Assembly: GCA_037976565.1 (NCBI GenBank)
Contig: CP137666.1
Span: 2,261,495 to 2,325,494, forward strand
DNA: 64,000 nucleotides
Direction: 5' to 3'
Origin: Mesocentrotus franciscanus
Taxonomy: Eukaryota; Echinodermata; Echinoidea; Camarodonta; Strongylocentrotidae
Shown here: piece after piece, positions 46,901 through 57,700 of the stretch
Position numbering within the stretch: the stretch's first letter is position 1
Layout of the letters: every line of letters begins with the position of its first letter
The notes under the pieces: generated by a model
Told to the model about the DNA's origin: nothing
Database searches by the model: none
Seen by the model: only the letters and a program-made list of their open reading frames with translations
Program-made: the position numbers and the translations under genes

Positions 46901-49900
46901 GTTAAAATGGAAGAGGCAGAGAATAGGAAGACATATTAATACATTAAGAATTGCAAAGGTTACATACTTTATAATTTCAATTTAATTCAATTCCATGAAT
47001 TAGAATCAATTTTTGATTATTTTCAAGTACTTACATAAAGTAGCTTAATATGTTTAAAAACATTAAATATTGAAAATTCATCAAGTACTTGCAAGTAGTA
47101 AATACACCATTGCAAAATGAGAGGCAACTGCAAATGCATTATTGAAACTTCATCAAGTATACAAATAATGAAATTACAAAAGGAAAAGCAAATACACAGT
47201 TTGGGGTTATCATCAATATATTAGTAATTACAAAACACATACATACTTTTTTATGTGACTGAACAAACTAGGCATAATATATTAGACAAAAATATTTAAT
47301 ATTTGTTGTTCAGTTTAATATTTCAAATCGAGACAATGCATTTTGGAAAAGAAGTGGCAAGAAATAATACACAAGTTTTCAACCTTGATTTAGTACATGA
47401 GGAGAGAGGGTATGTACAGTATATTGAGTAGATTATTTGATAATTTTAAAAACTCAAGGGGAAGGCCTGATTTTTCAGTATCACCAAATGTCTTTAATAC
47501 TAACTAACTTAATTGCCTTTAAGCCTATAGTTTCATGATTTAAGTAGTTTCAAATTCATAATCCAATTAGTATTGAATGGAAGGTTATCGTTTATAAGGA
47601 GGAGAAAGAGAAGATATAATTGACTCGTCAGTTTCTATTGGTAGGATGCCTTCAAGCGGTATTAAAGAGGAGCCTGACAGCTAAGTTAATTTGAATTAGG
47701 ATCCCTTTCATTTTGCCTTTAAATTTTGTTTCCTTATTAGATACCGATGGCTTTATTAGTTTTCAGCTGGGGACATCTAGCCTCTTTTCATACCCAAGAA
47801 AACTTATGTTGTCACACTATAGAATCTTTTTTTGGCATGCAATCTTTTTCTGAATATTATTGATATTATTGCAGCATATACATCTACTGTACTATTATAC
47901 TAGATATAAGCTATTTCATAAAATTTGAGAGTATTGACATTTATTTTGTATCAAAATCAAGAGGTATTGATTGGTGATTCTTAACAATATATATATGATT
48001 AAAAGCAAATATTGCTTTGAAAAAAAAATTTGAATTTAACCCCAAAGTAGAACTAAAAATAAAAATATAATTACCTATGAATATAGTGTTGATTATTTTG
48101 AATGGGATGGGGGATGGGGCATTGAAGGTGGTGTTGACAATTATGTCATTGAATTTGTATGTAAATTGCATATTCATTTGATTTTGTTATAATATTATGT
48201 GGAAAAATAAAGAAACCTTAAAACCTTGACAATTGTTTTGTATGATGAAGTCAAACCAAATAAGGAACCTACAATACATGTAGGAGTTGATCTAGAAGTA
48301 AAAAGAATAGAAGTAAACAAAAATATACCTGATGAAACCCTACCTTCAGTTATATCTTTCACGTTTGGTGATCAGCTCATTGACCGGTAAGTGGTAAGGA
48401 AATTGTGCCAGGAATTTATTGTTACATAACATATAGTGCAAAGGCTTCTATTCAGGAATAGCGTCAATTCCGGCTCACCGATTTCTTGATACAATAGTTC
48501 TTATTAGTCAGAGAATAGTACACAGGGAACTTTCACTACTATCATTAAGGTTGAATATGTTAGATAGTGAGAGGACAATGTATTAATTTTTTTTAAAGGG
48601 AAATGTGAGAGATAAGATAGATTATGCAATTGCTACAAAGAAGCATATGACTCTTTTATATAAAAAAAAACAAATATATTCACAATTTCAGTGATCTTTA
48701 AGCTATTTTCTTTCATGTCTTTTAAAGAAATGCTATATTTTTTGCTCTGTTTCAGAGCAGTTGTTTTAATGTGAGCTATTATACAAATGATGCATGCTAT
48801 TGAGTTCATTGTGCCAATCATCCACACTAGAGTTGAGGCTGTATGCATCTATTATACGTGCCTATACAGCCACAACAAGAGCAGATAGATTGTATATAAT
48901 GAACATAAAAAGACATGCATCATATATTTTATACAACAGAACTCCTACATGTAGATCCTTGTTATTTGATGTAAAAAGGAGTCATTCTCGATTGCTTCAT
49001 GCCTTTATCTATGTCAAGTAAATCCCAAATTAGTAGGGTTTAATTTAGCCGGCATACAGAATACAAGCGCATTTACCTGTATGCGCATCGCGTAGCTAGA
49101 AATCATAGGATAGTACTGGAAACTATTGCACACTTTTCCATGAAAAAATGTGTGATGATCTCAGTGAATGCCTCACCCACTACTGACTTTGACCGATCAT
49201 TTGATTTGGATCTAGGAGTGAGTTGTGAAACATTGAATGTAACTTTGCTATCTGAAACCACTGAGGAATCGGTACAAGAATCAGAGCTGAAACCTTGTTC
49301 TGGCCTTGCAATCAAGATACAGATAATGATAATTAAAAAATGATAAGAAATTGTTTTTGTCACTTGCATTCAACCTACAATTTGAAACATGTTTTGATTT
49401 TTATCAGTTGAAATTAGATCACCGAGATCTACATGTATTTGCAGTTTTTGATAAATGTTACAACAAAATAATGTTGAAAGATCAATCATGAACCGAAATA
49501 ATGCAGAATTTTGATTCAATATGAATACTAAGTTCTAAAATCCTAACTAGTGTCAATTTTTCATTGTTGAAATATGATAGTGAGTCAGGGCATCACTGAA
49601 TCTGCACTGCACTTGAATGCCCCAACTATTTTGAACATTATCATCAGACTGTTCTGATTTTTTTAATGTTAATTGATTAACACTTAGAAGATATTTTAAA
49701 TTGTTTACCCCTGTAATGCAGCAAACTATTTTGCTGCAGATTTATTCATTGAGATACTTTATAGGTCTTGTAGAGTATACACAATAGATGCTGACTAAAT
49801 GGTTGGTTTCCTTCAAAAAATGCTAACTACCGGTAGGTGTTTAAACTGGAGGTTAATGCCAATTGCCCTAAGAGCAAAGTTATTACACTTATTAATTTCC

Positions 49901-52900
49901 TTCTTCTTTTTCTTCTTTCCCTTTCAATCTCTTTGTTTTTCTTCCTCCCATCCTTGTTTGTATCCTATCCTTACAGCAAACACTATCATCATTCAGCAAG
50001 GTTCATGTTGTCATTGGAAATGAAGCCTGTGATTTGGACTCCACTGTCTCTGCAATAACTCATGCATACCATCTGTCACAGGTAAGCTATCCTCCGATGT
50101 AACGTTTCACAAAACTGTCTTGAATTTAAGTTAGACTTAGGACATCCTCTTGAAATGCTTGTTATAAAACAGACAAGCATTTCAATGATTTTATAACTAG
50201 CATTCAATAGGATATCCTATTTCTATAAAAGTTTGTGCCCATTCTTTTGATATTATGTGTTGTTATACCGGTATATAAACACACGTTTCAATGGGACATT
50301 GGCAAGCTTTGGCTTATGACAGTGCTGTTGCCCTGCATCCATGTCTTATGACATTGATTATTGCTTCAAATGTTTCTTCTAAGATGGCAAGACTGTTTGT
50401 TATGCAGTGTTGCTTAAGAAAGATCTATTAACTTCTAAAGGAAGGAGAAAAGTGTTTGACTGGAACTATTTTCACTGAGCAATATATTATGTGTTCAGAG
50501 CCAGAAGGGTGTCTGATCTATGTTAAAGTGTAGGAGTGAAGGCCCTTCTGGCTCTCAGTGTCAAATCTATGTTAAAGTGTAGGAGTAAAGGCCCTTCTGG
50601 CTCTCAGCGTCAGATCTATGTTAAAGTGTAGGAGTGAAGGCCCTTCTGGCTCTCAGCGTCAGATCTATGTTAAAGTGTAGGAGTAAAGGCCCTTCTGGCT
50701 CTCAGCGTCAGATCTATGTGAAAGTGTAGGATTGAAGGCCCTTCTGGCTCTCAGCGTCAGATCTATGTGAAAGTGTAGGAGTAAAGGCCCTTCTGGCTCT
50801 CAGCGTCAGATCTATGTTAAAGTGTAGGAGTGAAGGCCCTTCTGGCTCTCAGCGTCAGATCTATGTGAAAGTGTAGGATTGAAGGCCCTTCTGGCTCTCA
50901 GCGTCAGATCTATGTTAAAGTGTAGGAGTAAAGGCCCTTCTGGCTCTCAGCGTCAGATCTATGTGAAAGTGTAGGATTGAAGGCCCTTCTGGCTCTCAGC
51001 GTCAGATCTATGTGAAAGTGTAGGAGTAAAGGCCCTTCTGGCTCTCAGCGTCAGATCTATGTTAAAGTGTAGGAGTGAAGGCCCTTCTGGCTCTCAGCGT
51101 CAGATCTATGTGAAAGTGTAGGATTGAAGGCCCTTCTGGCTCTCAGCGTCAGATCTATGTGAAAGTGTAGGAGTAAAGGCCCTTCTGGCTCTCAGCGTCA
51201 GATCTATGTGAAAGTGTAGGATTGAAGGCCCTTCTGGCTCTCAGCGTCAGATCTATGTGAAAGTGTAGGAATGAAGGCCCTTCTGGCTCTCAGCGTCAGA
51301 TCTATGTGAAAGTGTAGGATTGAAGGCCCTTCTGGCTCTCAGCATCAGATCTATGTGAAAGTGTAGGATTGAAGGCCCTTCTGGCTCTCAGCGTCAGATC
51401 TATGTGAAAGTGTAGGAGTAGAGGCCCTTCTGGCTCTCAGCAGGTGATATGTATACTATAACTACATGTACATGGAATCATAGTCAAAGAATGTCTTTGC
51501 CAAGTTTCTGAATAACTCAGAACACGCTTTTGTCCAAACTACAATAACACAAAAAATTACTTGGCATCTGTTACAGTAACAGCTTCCAAAGACAAATATG
51601 TGTACATTACTTTTGTTTGTTCAGTGATCAAGATAAGAGAATAAAGCATTTGTTTTGTATTTTCATTATGGAAACTTAGATATTTCCAGAGAGACAAACG
51701 TTTTCTGCAAAACTTAGATATTTAGATGTCTCTGAAGCTAGAAGGAATAGGGAGGATTCATGCAAATAATGTTCATGGGACTTTAATACAGTTATGTAGA
51801 AGGCATTGAAACACAAGTTTTATTTTTTTAATGATGAGCCACAAGGGAACTTGCAGACTGTTTTTAGTACCAAACTATTTATTTGGATCGGGGTAAAGTT
51901 GCCATAGAGACAGGATGAGGAGCTCTCAAAGTAAATACAGATTTTGAGTGACAGCCATTGTTCATTCTACAATGACTCACTTCACTCTCACTGTTCAACA
52001 GGACCATCAGGCTCTCTAAAGGGAATATAGAAACTTCTCACTTCACTCTCACTGTTCAACAGGTCAGGCTCTCTAAAGGGAATATAGAAACTTCAACGTA
52101 CTCTAGCTTTAACTAATATTTGGCTGGGACACAAAATCTTTACAAAGTCTTGTTGAAAAAACCCAAACAAACTTGAAAGAACAAATAACACCATCAACAA
52201 CAATATCTACAACAATATCTACAACAAATGAGAGGAAACAAGTCAATGTTACTCAAAATCAAGTATTTGAAATTATATTCATTTTGTAGAATGCCGCAAG
52301 AGGGCATAGAGTACCTTTAAACAAAAAACAAATACATGAGGCAATTATGTATCCTTGAACATCACACCAAACAAACAATAATCATTTTGCATGAGACTTT
52401 CCAACATGGACAAGATGGACGTATGCCCTTTGGAACAGAGTTTGACTTTTCACTTAAAAGTACCTTTAAAGGTTATTCATGGTGTCACTGTCATTCTCCT
52501 GTTCAACTTACAGTTCAGGAACTTCAGACTCTCTGAGAGTGCTTGTACAATTTAAAGGGGTAGAAACAAAATCAAAGAAACAACCAAACAACAACAACAG
52601 CAACAATAAATTGAATAGAGTTAGTTCCCCAACATGCTTCCTCATTGAGAAGTTCTTTTCTCCATACAAATGTTTAATTGTAAATATAAGCAGTACAGAA
52701 ATGCTTGGCATACTTTGTGATATGCGCTTCCTTCCGAACAAGTACAGTTCGTAGAAACACGGGACTGTTTTTTTCTATGAATAGCCAATGTAAAAATAGT
52801 TGAGACAATGCCAAAGAAAATCTGCTGCTTAATACCACTCATTTCCTGTCTGCGTGTTAAGAACCCCATTCATTTCCACTGCATATATTTACAAGGAAGA

Positions 52901-54749
52901 TTATCTAGGAGACATTACAATGACCTAAATGAGTATATTTTCTTCTTTTATGCTAAAATGATACTCATGATATTAAACTCACATGTTTCCCTCCGTTTGG
53001 AGCCAAAAAGGCATTAAGTTTTGATGGAAGTTTTTTGTTGTCTGAATTTACATAATTGACACACTAACTCGTAGATTAGTAGACATGAAATAGTAAAGTG
53101 ACATAATGTATACACAGACTAGTCAATTCAAAGTCATGGCAATGATAGATTTGCTTATTTACCCGGTAATGGTTTTTGATGAGCCATTGAGTTTTTATAA
53201 ATTTTAAGGAATTCCTTGAATGCTGTGAGCGCCGAAATCAGCAGCCTAACATAGCCGGGTAATGTTGGAGCACCTTGAGGACCTTGCAAGGTTGATACGT
53301 GCGCTATATAAGAAACCAATATTATTATTATTATTATTAATATAAAAATAATTATAATGACTTGAAGTAAACCATTTATGTATAGTTCATATGAGTTTTC
53401 ATATAATTACAAGAGATGAATGACTTGCTTGATCTTGTGTATGATCTGATGCACATTTGCAACAGACTAAGTGTATTAACAATGTCTTCCCTTAAATTAT
53501 TGATATTTTGTTCAATAAGGCAATGTCTTTTCTTGCTCTTTTGAACCTTTTCCAGGATTCTCACTCTGATGAAGAAGCAATCATACCTGTGCTTAACATC
53601 CCCAAAGACGATGTACCATTGAGAACTGAAACAAGTCACCTCCTACCACGATGTAATATCCAACTCACAGACTTGGTCTGCAAGGATGAGATCAATCTCA
53701 ACTCCATCCCAAACTTAACATTAACTCTCGTTGATCACAATGTACCCACGGAGAGTGACACCTGGTTAGACCAGTATGTTGTGGAGGTGATTGATCATCG
53801 TGTAAACAGTCGCCATGACGATGAGGATAGAGTAATCAGCATCACGAGGGAGATGGTTGGGTCATGTTCTACATTGGTAGCCAGACAGATCTTGGATAAA
53901 CATCTGGAAATTTTGGATCACCAACTAGTCAAATTGCTACTTGGTGAGCTGCCATTGCTTATATCTTTTTCACATTTCGCTTGCTTTCTTCACCTCTCTG
54001 GCTCTGCATGGTTGCTTGTTTGCCACATGTGCAATTTTGCACAACAGAATAGGCACCAATTGACAGAAGGATTGTTTTATGATAGCTTTGCAAAATTACC
54101 CACTTTAGGTCTTGATTAACTTCCATGACAACTCTTTTAACATTGCTATAAATTAATCTTGCACTGGAAACAGTTAGACAATATTGAAGCCTTTGTTATA
54201 TATCTATCCCATGATATGTGGCACAGAGGGATTATTTGTGTGGCATGTAAAGAGTTTAAAAAAACAATCAGATCTGTGGGGTATTTTGCTGTTTCTGTTA
54301 CAAAATTGTGGTTACTTTTGGGTTAAGCAGATGACTAAAATAGTTTTACATGTATGATGGTTAAGAGTTGTCAAGTATAAGAGGCACTAAACAGGAAGGA
54401 AATAAGAAGTAATCATTGTAGGCATGAAAACTACATTATAGTCATAAAAATCAAATCAGTATGGATGAACATAGTATTTCTATCTGTACATATTTAAAGT
54501 GTAGATAAAAGATACATTATGTTAATCTATACAAGTATCATAGCAATCTAGGCCAAGTTTATTGTATTTTTTTTCTTCGCTATCGGGCACCAGGAACCAT
54601 ATTGGTGGACACGCTAAACATGTCTGAAGCAGCAGGAAGGACGACACCAACAGATGAAGATGTCGTCAAAAGACTAGGAAACCTTAGCCCAAGGATCAAT
54701 CTACAGGAGCTCTTTAATGAAGTCCAAGCAGCCAAGTTTAATATATCAG
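37882..54749 (+). CDS. PRUNE1: PRUNE1-like DHH phosphohydrolase, N-terminal half, four exons
   Basis: Prune proteins are DHH-superfamily, metal-dependent phosphohydrolases; human PRUNE1 hydrolyses short-chain polyphosphate in the cytosol and binds NME1 and GSK3. Exons 37882-37917, 49977-50081, 53556-53943 and 54594-54749, all GT-AG and phase-consistent, give 228 codons plus one base, about half of a protein of roughly 450 residues. Motifs in order: 'HVVIGNEACDLDSTVSA' (metal motif I, with DLD), 'PVLNIPKDDVPLR', 'LTLVDHN' at the DHH position, 'VGSCSTLVA', and 'GTILVDTLNM' with the fourth metal Asp. DHH reads DHN, an unusual change at a residue normally needed for catalysis. The DHHA2 domain was not found before 64000 and is presumably encoded further right. 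Intron 1 is about 12 kb. Confidence 0.85.
38923..38991. mobile_element. Perfect 28-bp-stem hairpin (foldback MITE core)
   Basis: Arms 38923-38950 and 38964-38991 are exact inverses (AGTACAAGTTCACCGACATC...) with a 13-base loop. The surrounding 'gacggtttcgtgagacgctgccc' matches the end of the element at 12641-12751, so this is a member of that family. Confidence 0.9.
39958..40882. mobile_element. Long palindromic foldback element, interrupted
   Basis: The outer arms 39958-40078 and 40770-40882 are about 85% identical inverses ('gagttcgcgatgttagttcc' and its inverse). Beyond the insertion at 40079-40566 the pairing resumes (40567-40660 with 40670-40769) up to an apex near 40660. Without the insertion the element is about 435 bp, almost entirely self-complementary. 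It is non-coding and lies in prune intron 1. Confidence 0.8.
40079..40566. mobile_element. 488-bp element with TA target duplication inside the palindrome
   Basis: The ends CCATATTTGCCGGCGTAAAG and its near inverse ...TTAACGCCGGCAAATACGG are flanked by TA on both sides. If the element is skipped, the left arm reads GCAGTATACACGTAA, matching the opposite palindrome arm GCGGTATGCACGTAA, which fixes both borders. The TA duplication suggests a Tc1/mariner-type or similar mechanism. Internal 'gggtgcggcctatgcg' words are typical of this dispersed family. Confidence 0.85.
43132..43352. mobile_element. MITE family A, copy 1
   Basis: AATAGACCGGTTTACTAACA at the left pairs with ...TGTTAGTAAACTAATCTATT at the right. 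The interior 'ggggacctattgatgagcta' is shared with copy 2 at 61832-62020. It lies in prune intron 1. Confidence 0.85.
43430..44163. mobile_element. 734-bp element with about 30-bp terminal inverted repeats
   Basis: The left GTTTAAACAGGCAAGTGAAA and following 'gaaaggagtg' is inverted at the right as 'cactcctttctttcacctcc' plus 'ctggtttaaa'. A second inner pair, 'catgctccgagccgct' / 'gcggctcggagcatg', follows. It is non-coding. Confidence 0.75.
49977..50081 (+). CDS. PRUNE1: Prune exon 2, metal motif I
   Basis: Acceptor 'tatccttacag', donor TCACAG|GTAAGC. It holds 35 whole codons including 'VHVVIGNEACDLDSTVSA', the prune-type first motif (N in place of the first His of family II pyrophosphatases, then D-x-D). 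Confidence 0.92.
50498..51442. repeat. 49-bp minisatellite, 19 copies, no length variation
   Basis: 'ctggctctcag' recurs every 49 bp from 50548 to 51430 (18 equal steps). Units differ at few positions: ttaaag/tgaaag and gagtga/gagtaa/gattga. The array starts at an inverted word, GAGCCAGAAGGG (50498-50509), complementary to CCCTTCTGGCTC in each unit. It lies in prune intron 2. Confidence 0.97.
53195..53340 (+). mobile_element. SINE-like repeat ending in (ATT)n
   Basis: It ends 'gtgcgctatataagaaaccaatattattatt'. The same tail type occurs at 62885-62995. Upstream is a GC-richer 'gagcgccgaaatcagcagcc' body. It lies about 215 bp before prune exon 3. Confidence 0.5.
53556..53943 (+). CDS. PRUNE1: Prune exon 3, DHH-motif region (DHN here)
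   Basis: Acceptor 'ccttttccag', donor CTACTTG|GTGAGC, 388 bases. It encodes 'DSHSDEEAIIPVLNIPKDDV', 'PNLTLTLVDHNVPTESDT', 'VVEVIDHRV' and 'REMVGSCSTLVARQILDKH'. The second His of DHH is Asn (codon AAT); the Asp, first His, GSC-T and all flanks are conserved. Confidence 0.93.
54594..54749 (+). CDS. PRUNE1: Prune exon 4, end of DHH domain
   Basis: Acceptor 'tcgggcaccag', donor ATATCAG|GTAAAA. It encodes 'GTILVDTLNMSEAAGRTTPT', 'DEDVVKRLGNL' and 'ELFNEVQAAKFNISG', matching the prune segment between the fourth metal motif and DHHA2. Confidence 0.92.
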
Positions 54750-57700
54750 GTAAAAATTCATTCAACTTTTTAAACACAAAGGCTCAGGTCAATTTTATGC
54801 TAAATTCAAATTGGCGTATTCAGTAGGATCCAATGGATTAAATATGTGATTGTGTGGACTTTGGGATTCATCTGTCTTCTCGGCTTGATTTAAAAAAACA
54901 AATTATGACTTTCCATACAGGTAGATTAATCAGTTGCAAGTACTGTCAGTTCCATCTCTTAATGAGTCACCACTGTCACAATTAACCTGTGATTGAGTGC
55001 CTTTCATTACAATGCTATGATGATCAGTCATCATTATGACCTAGATATGCATTAAAGCAGTATTGAACATTTTTATGACTACCATTAACAATGGTTTCAA
55101 GCCATAACAGCACTCTTTGTTTTTTAACAGAATCAGAGCCTCTGTAGGAAACAAATGATTATCTCCTGTCTCAATTTATAGCCATTTTTGTCATCCAGCA
55201 TTTATTATCAGCCAGTTGAATTAAGGTTTCAGTTGTAATTTATTAAAAGTTTAATTGGATAAATACTGGTGGGGGAGGGGTTCTAATGCATTGGGCTCTT
55301 TTCTGAAGTGATAATGAAGCTAATATAGGACATGTATTTTCAAGGCATCTTCATTACTACTCCAAATATACATACATGTAGTTGCATTATGATGCAGTTA
55401 CTAATTTTACGTCCATATCTTACTGGTAATTATTTCCTTGAGAGCTTAAGCTACTCTACATTGGTTTGCAGTTGTAGTTTGATATGAAAAATGGTGAAAG
55501 TGTGGAGTACACCCTGACCTTTGCAAGGTCATAGAATCTTGACGTTTGTGAGATCCTGTTTGAATGACTAAGTGACCACATCTTGTGGTTTATAGCAATA
55601 AATAGGACCAAAAGGCTGTCATGATACACCAGAAGGCAAGCTCTTTCTATGCCTGTCTGTGTATGATTGTATGTACAGCCTCCATACTTCATTCAATACA
55701 ATTTGTTACAATGGAAATCAACCCTGAGTAGGCAATGAATGCCAATGTTGTACTAAGAATAGAAATGCACTTCATGCTTGCTAGAGCCTGCTGTTGTTAT
55801 AGTGATGACATTGCAAAACAATTTATAGAGTCTGCTCATGTACATACGGGCTAGAATGTTCATATTGTCAGTGTCTATTTCGAGTAATCTACTTTTTTAT
55901 CTGACTTTTTTCGATTCATACTTCTGTACATAAACACTACATATTGATATTCAGATTATGAATTATACAACAATATTTCAACATATAGGCCTACAGCCTG
56001 TCTAGGGCAACCAGACTACACTACATGTACGTTGGAATGATTTATTATGCACACATTTTAGCAAGCAACAGGCTTCTGTTTTATATGATATCTGATAAAG
56101 TGATTAAAAAGAAATTGCAGCATATTTCACCTAATGGCCAGAAAAAAAGAACAATAAGAGCTCTCTGCCAAAACAATTCCTATAAGCATCGTTAGTAGGT
56201 ACAATGTATAAGATCCTGGTTACTACATGTCTAATGCATCATTGTATTTGTTCATGAATGTTTGCATGTATTAAACCTTGTAGCCATCATTACCACTTCA
56301 AACAGACGTCTAATTGATGGAATATGATGCTAATGTTAATCTGTGAACTTGGCATTTGATGCTTGCTAAGTATAAGACCAGTGATCTAGTCTAGGCTTCA
56401 TGCATCAATAGACAGTAACTATCATGTACTACATTGTGTATAGCGTTAGGAGGGGCCGAAATGCGTGTTACTTCCTCACAGTAATTCATGTTTGGTGTAC
56501 CGATGGCTTAAAATTGAACTACTATAGCCGCACTGAGTTTTGAAAAATCAAAAAATGAGAATGGTTCTAAACTTCTAGTGAAAATAAAGGTACTTGTAGG
56601 CTTTTGCTTTTGATAATCCTCACTTATTGATATTCAAACATCATCTGGGAAATATAATGAGTGTTAGTGTATTCCCTTGTCTATGTCCTTAGCGTACGTG
56701 TGCTTATGATGGAAAGGAGACTAGAAGGATAGAGGCCAAGGACAATCATTTGTAATTAGAGGATCGATGAGGCCTGAGGAAGAAAAAAACAAACCTCTGT
56801 CTCCTGATCCCACACACTTAAACCGTATCTATTTCATTTCACCAAAATTGCTCAAGATTGTTTGTGAAAATTGATATTTAAGGGATACAGTCATGAGAGC
56901 ATATTGGACTGTCCATCTAAGAAATGAAATAACAAGTATTTGGTTAAATAATAGAGTTACTGAGTGAATATCATATGAAATGATGCTGCCTACTAAATAT
57001 AAGGGATTTCAGGTTTAGCCATTATGTCTCAAATCTATTTGTATGACAACATAATTTTGGTAAGAAATAGAAATCATACTTACATCTAAGGTGCTTTAAT
57101 TAGGAATATTTCATTTCTCTAGGTATTTCTGTGCACCATGCATATTCATCACAGAATAAGATCATCATTATCTCATAGTTTTGTTTTTGTCACTGCTGCT
57201 GCAATTATGCATAGTATTGATTGCTTCCCAGAAATGTGTTATATTGTGATAAAAAATTGAGGAAAAATCATTAATTTCAGGGATTGTAAATCTGCTGTTG
57301 CTGAATCAGAAATTGAGCTCTGGCCAATGGAACAAAAGAAAATAATTATCAATCTGTTGTTTACAATATGAATCATGTCGTAGATTTCATACCTGATTAT
57401 ACTGATGAATGCACTAGATTTATTTCACTCTTTACTCATCAGCAACAACGATAACATATAATGTAATGAATGATGTATGAAGCTGTGCAGTGTATATGTA
57501 GATATATTTTGCAGATTGTAGATGGTCAAATTGATTTGTCCGATTTTAACATGTTCTTTTTTTTTTTTTTTGTTCGGGAGAAATATGAAGTATTTGCTTC
57601 TAACCAAAGATCTTATGATAGTCTGTTATTTAAGATTTTTAAAAAGACATGTAGCTCTTGTTTTTGCCTGACAAAAATAAAAATAGACAAAAACATGTGT

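Larger units (their letters stand above)
37918..49976 (+). other. Prune intron 1, transposon-rich
   Basis: About 12 kb holding the hairpin at 38923, the nested palindrome at 39958-40882, the MITE at 43132 and the element at 43430. Stretches 41.0-43.1 kb and 44.2-49.9 kb are A+T-rich with no exon, RNA gene or element ends that I can support; short ORFs near 44.9-45.3 kb and 49.1-49.4 kb exist on both strands and show no domain. Confidence 0.6.
50082..53555 (+). other. Prune intron 2
   Basis: It contains the 49-bp minisatellite, a local direct duplication of about 60 bp at roughly 51975-52095 ('cttcactctcactgttcaac' twice), and a SINE-like tail near 53.2-53.34 kb. No other coding exon was found between exons 2 and 3, whose phases match directly. 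Confidence 0.6.

Noticed and set aside
49103..49369. ORFs on both strands at the same place (67 and 88 codons)
   Set aside because: Neither shows a domain, and mutual antisense openness is typical of chance; prune exon 1 to 2 phase does not need an exon here.
50498..51442. CRISPR-like or coding repeat array
   Set aside because: There are no spacers, the 49-bp unit is not a multiple of three, and it lies inside a prune intron.
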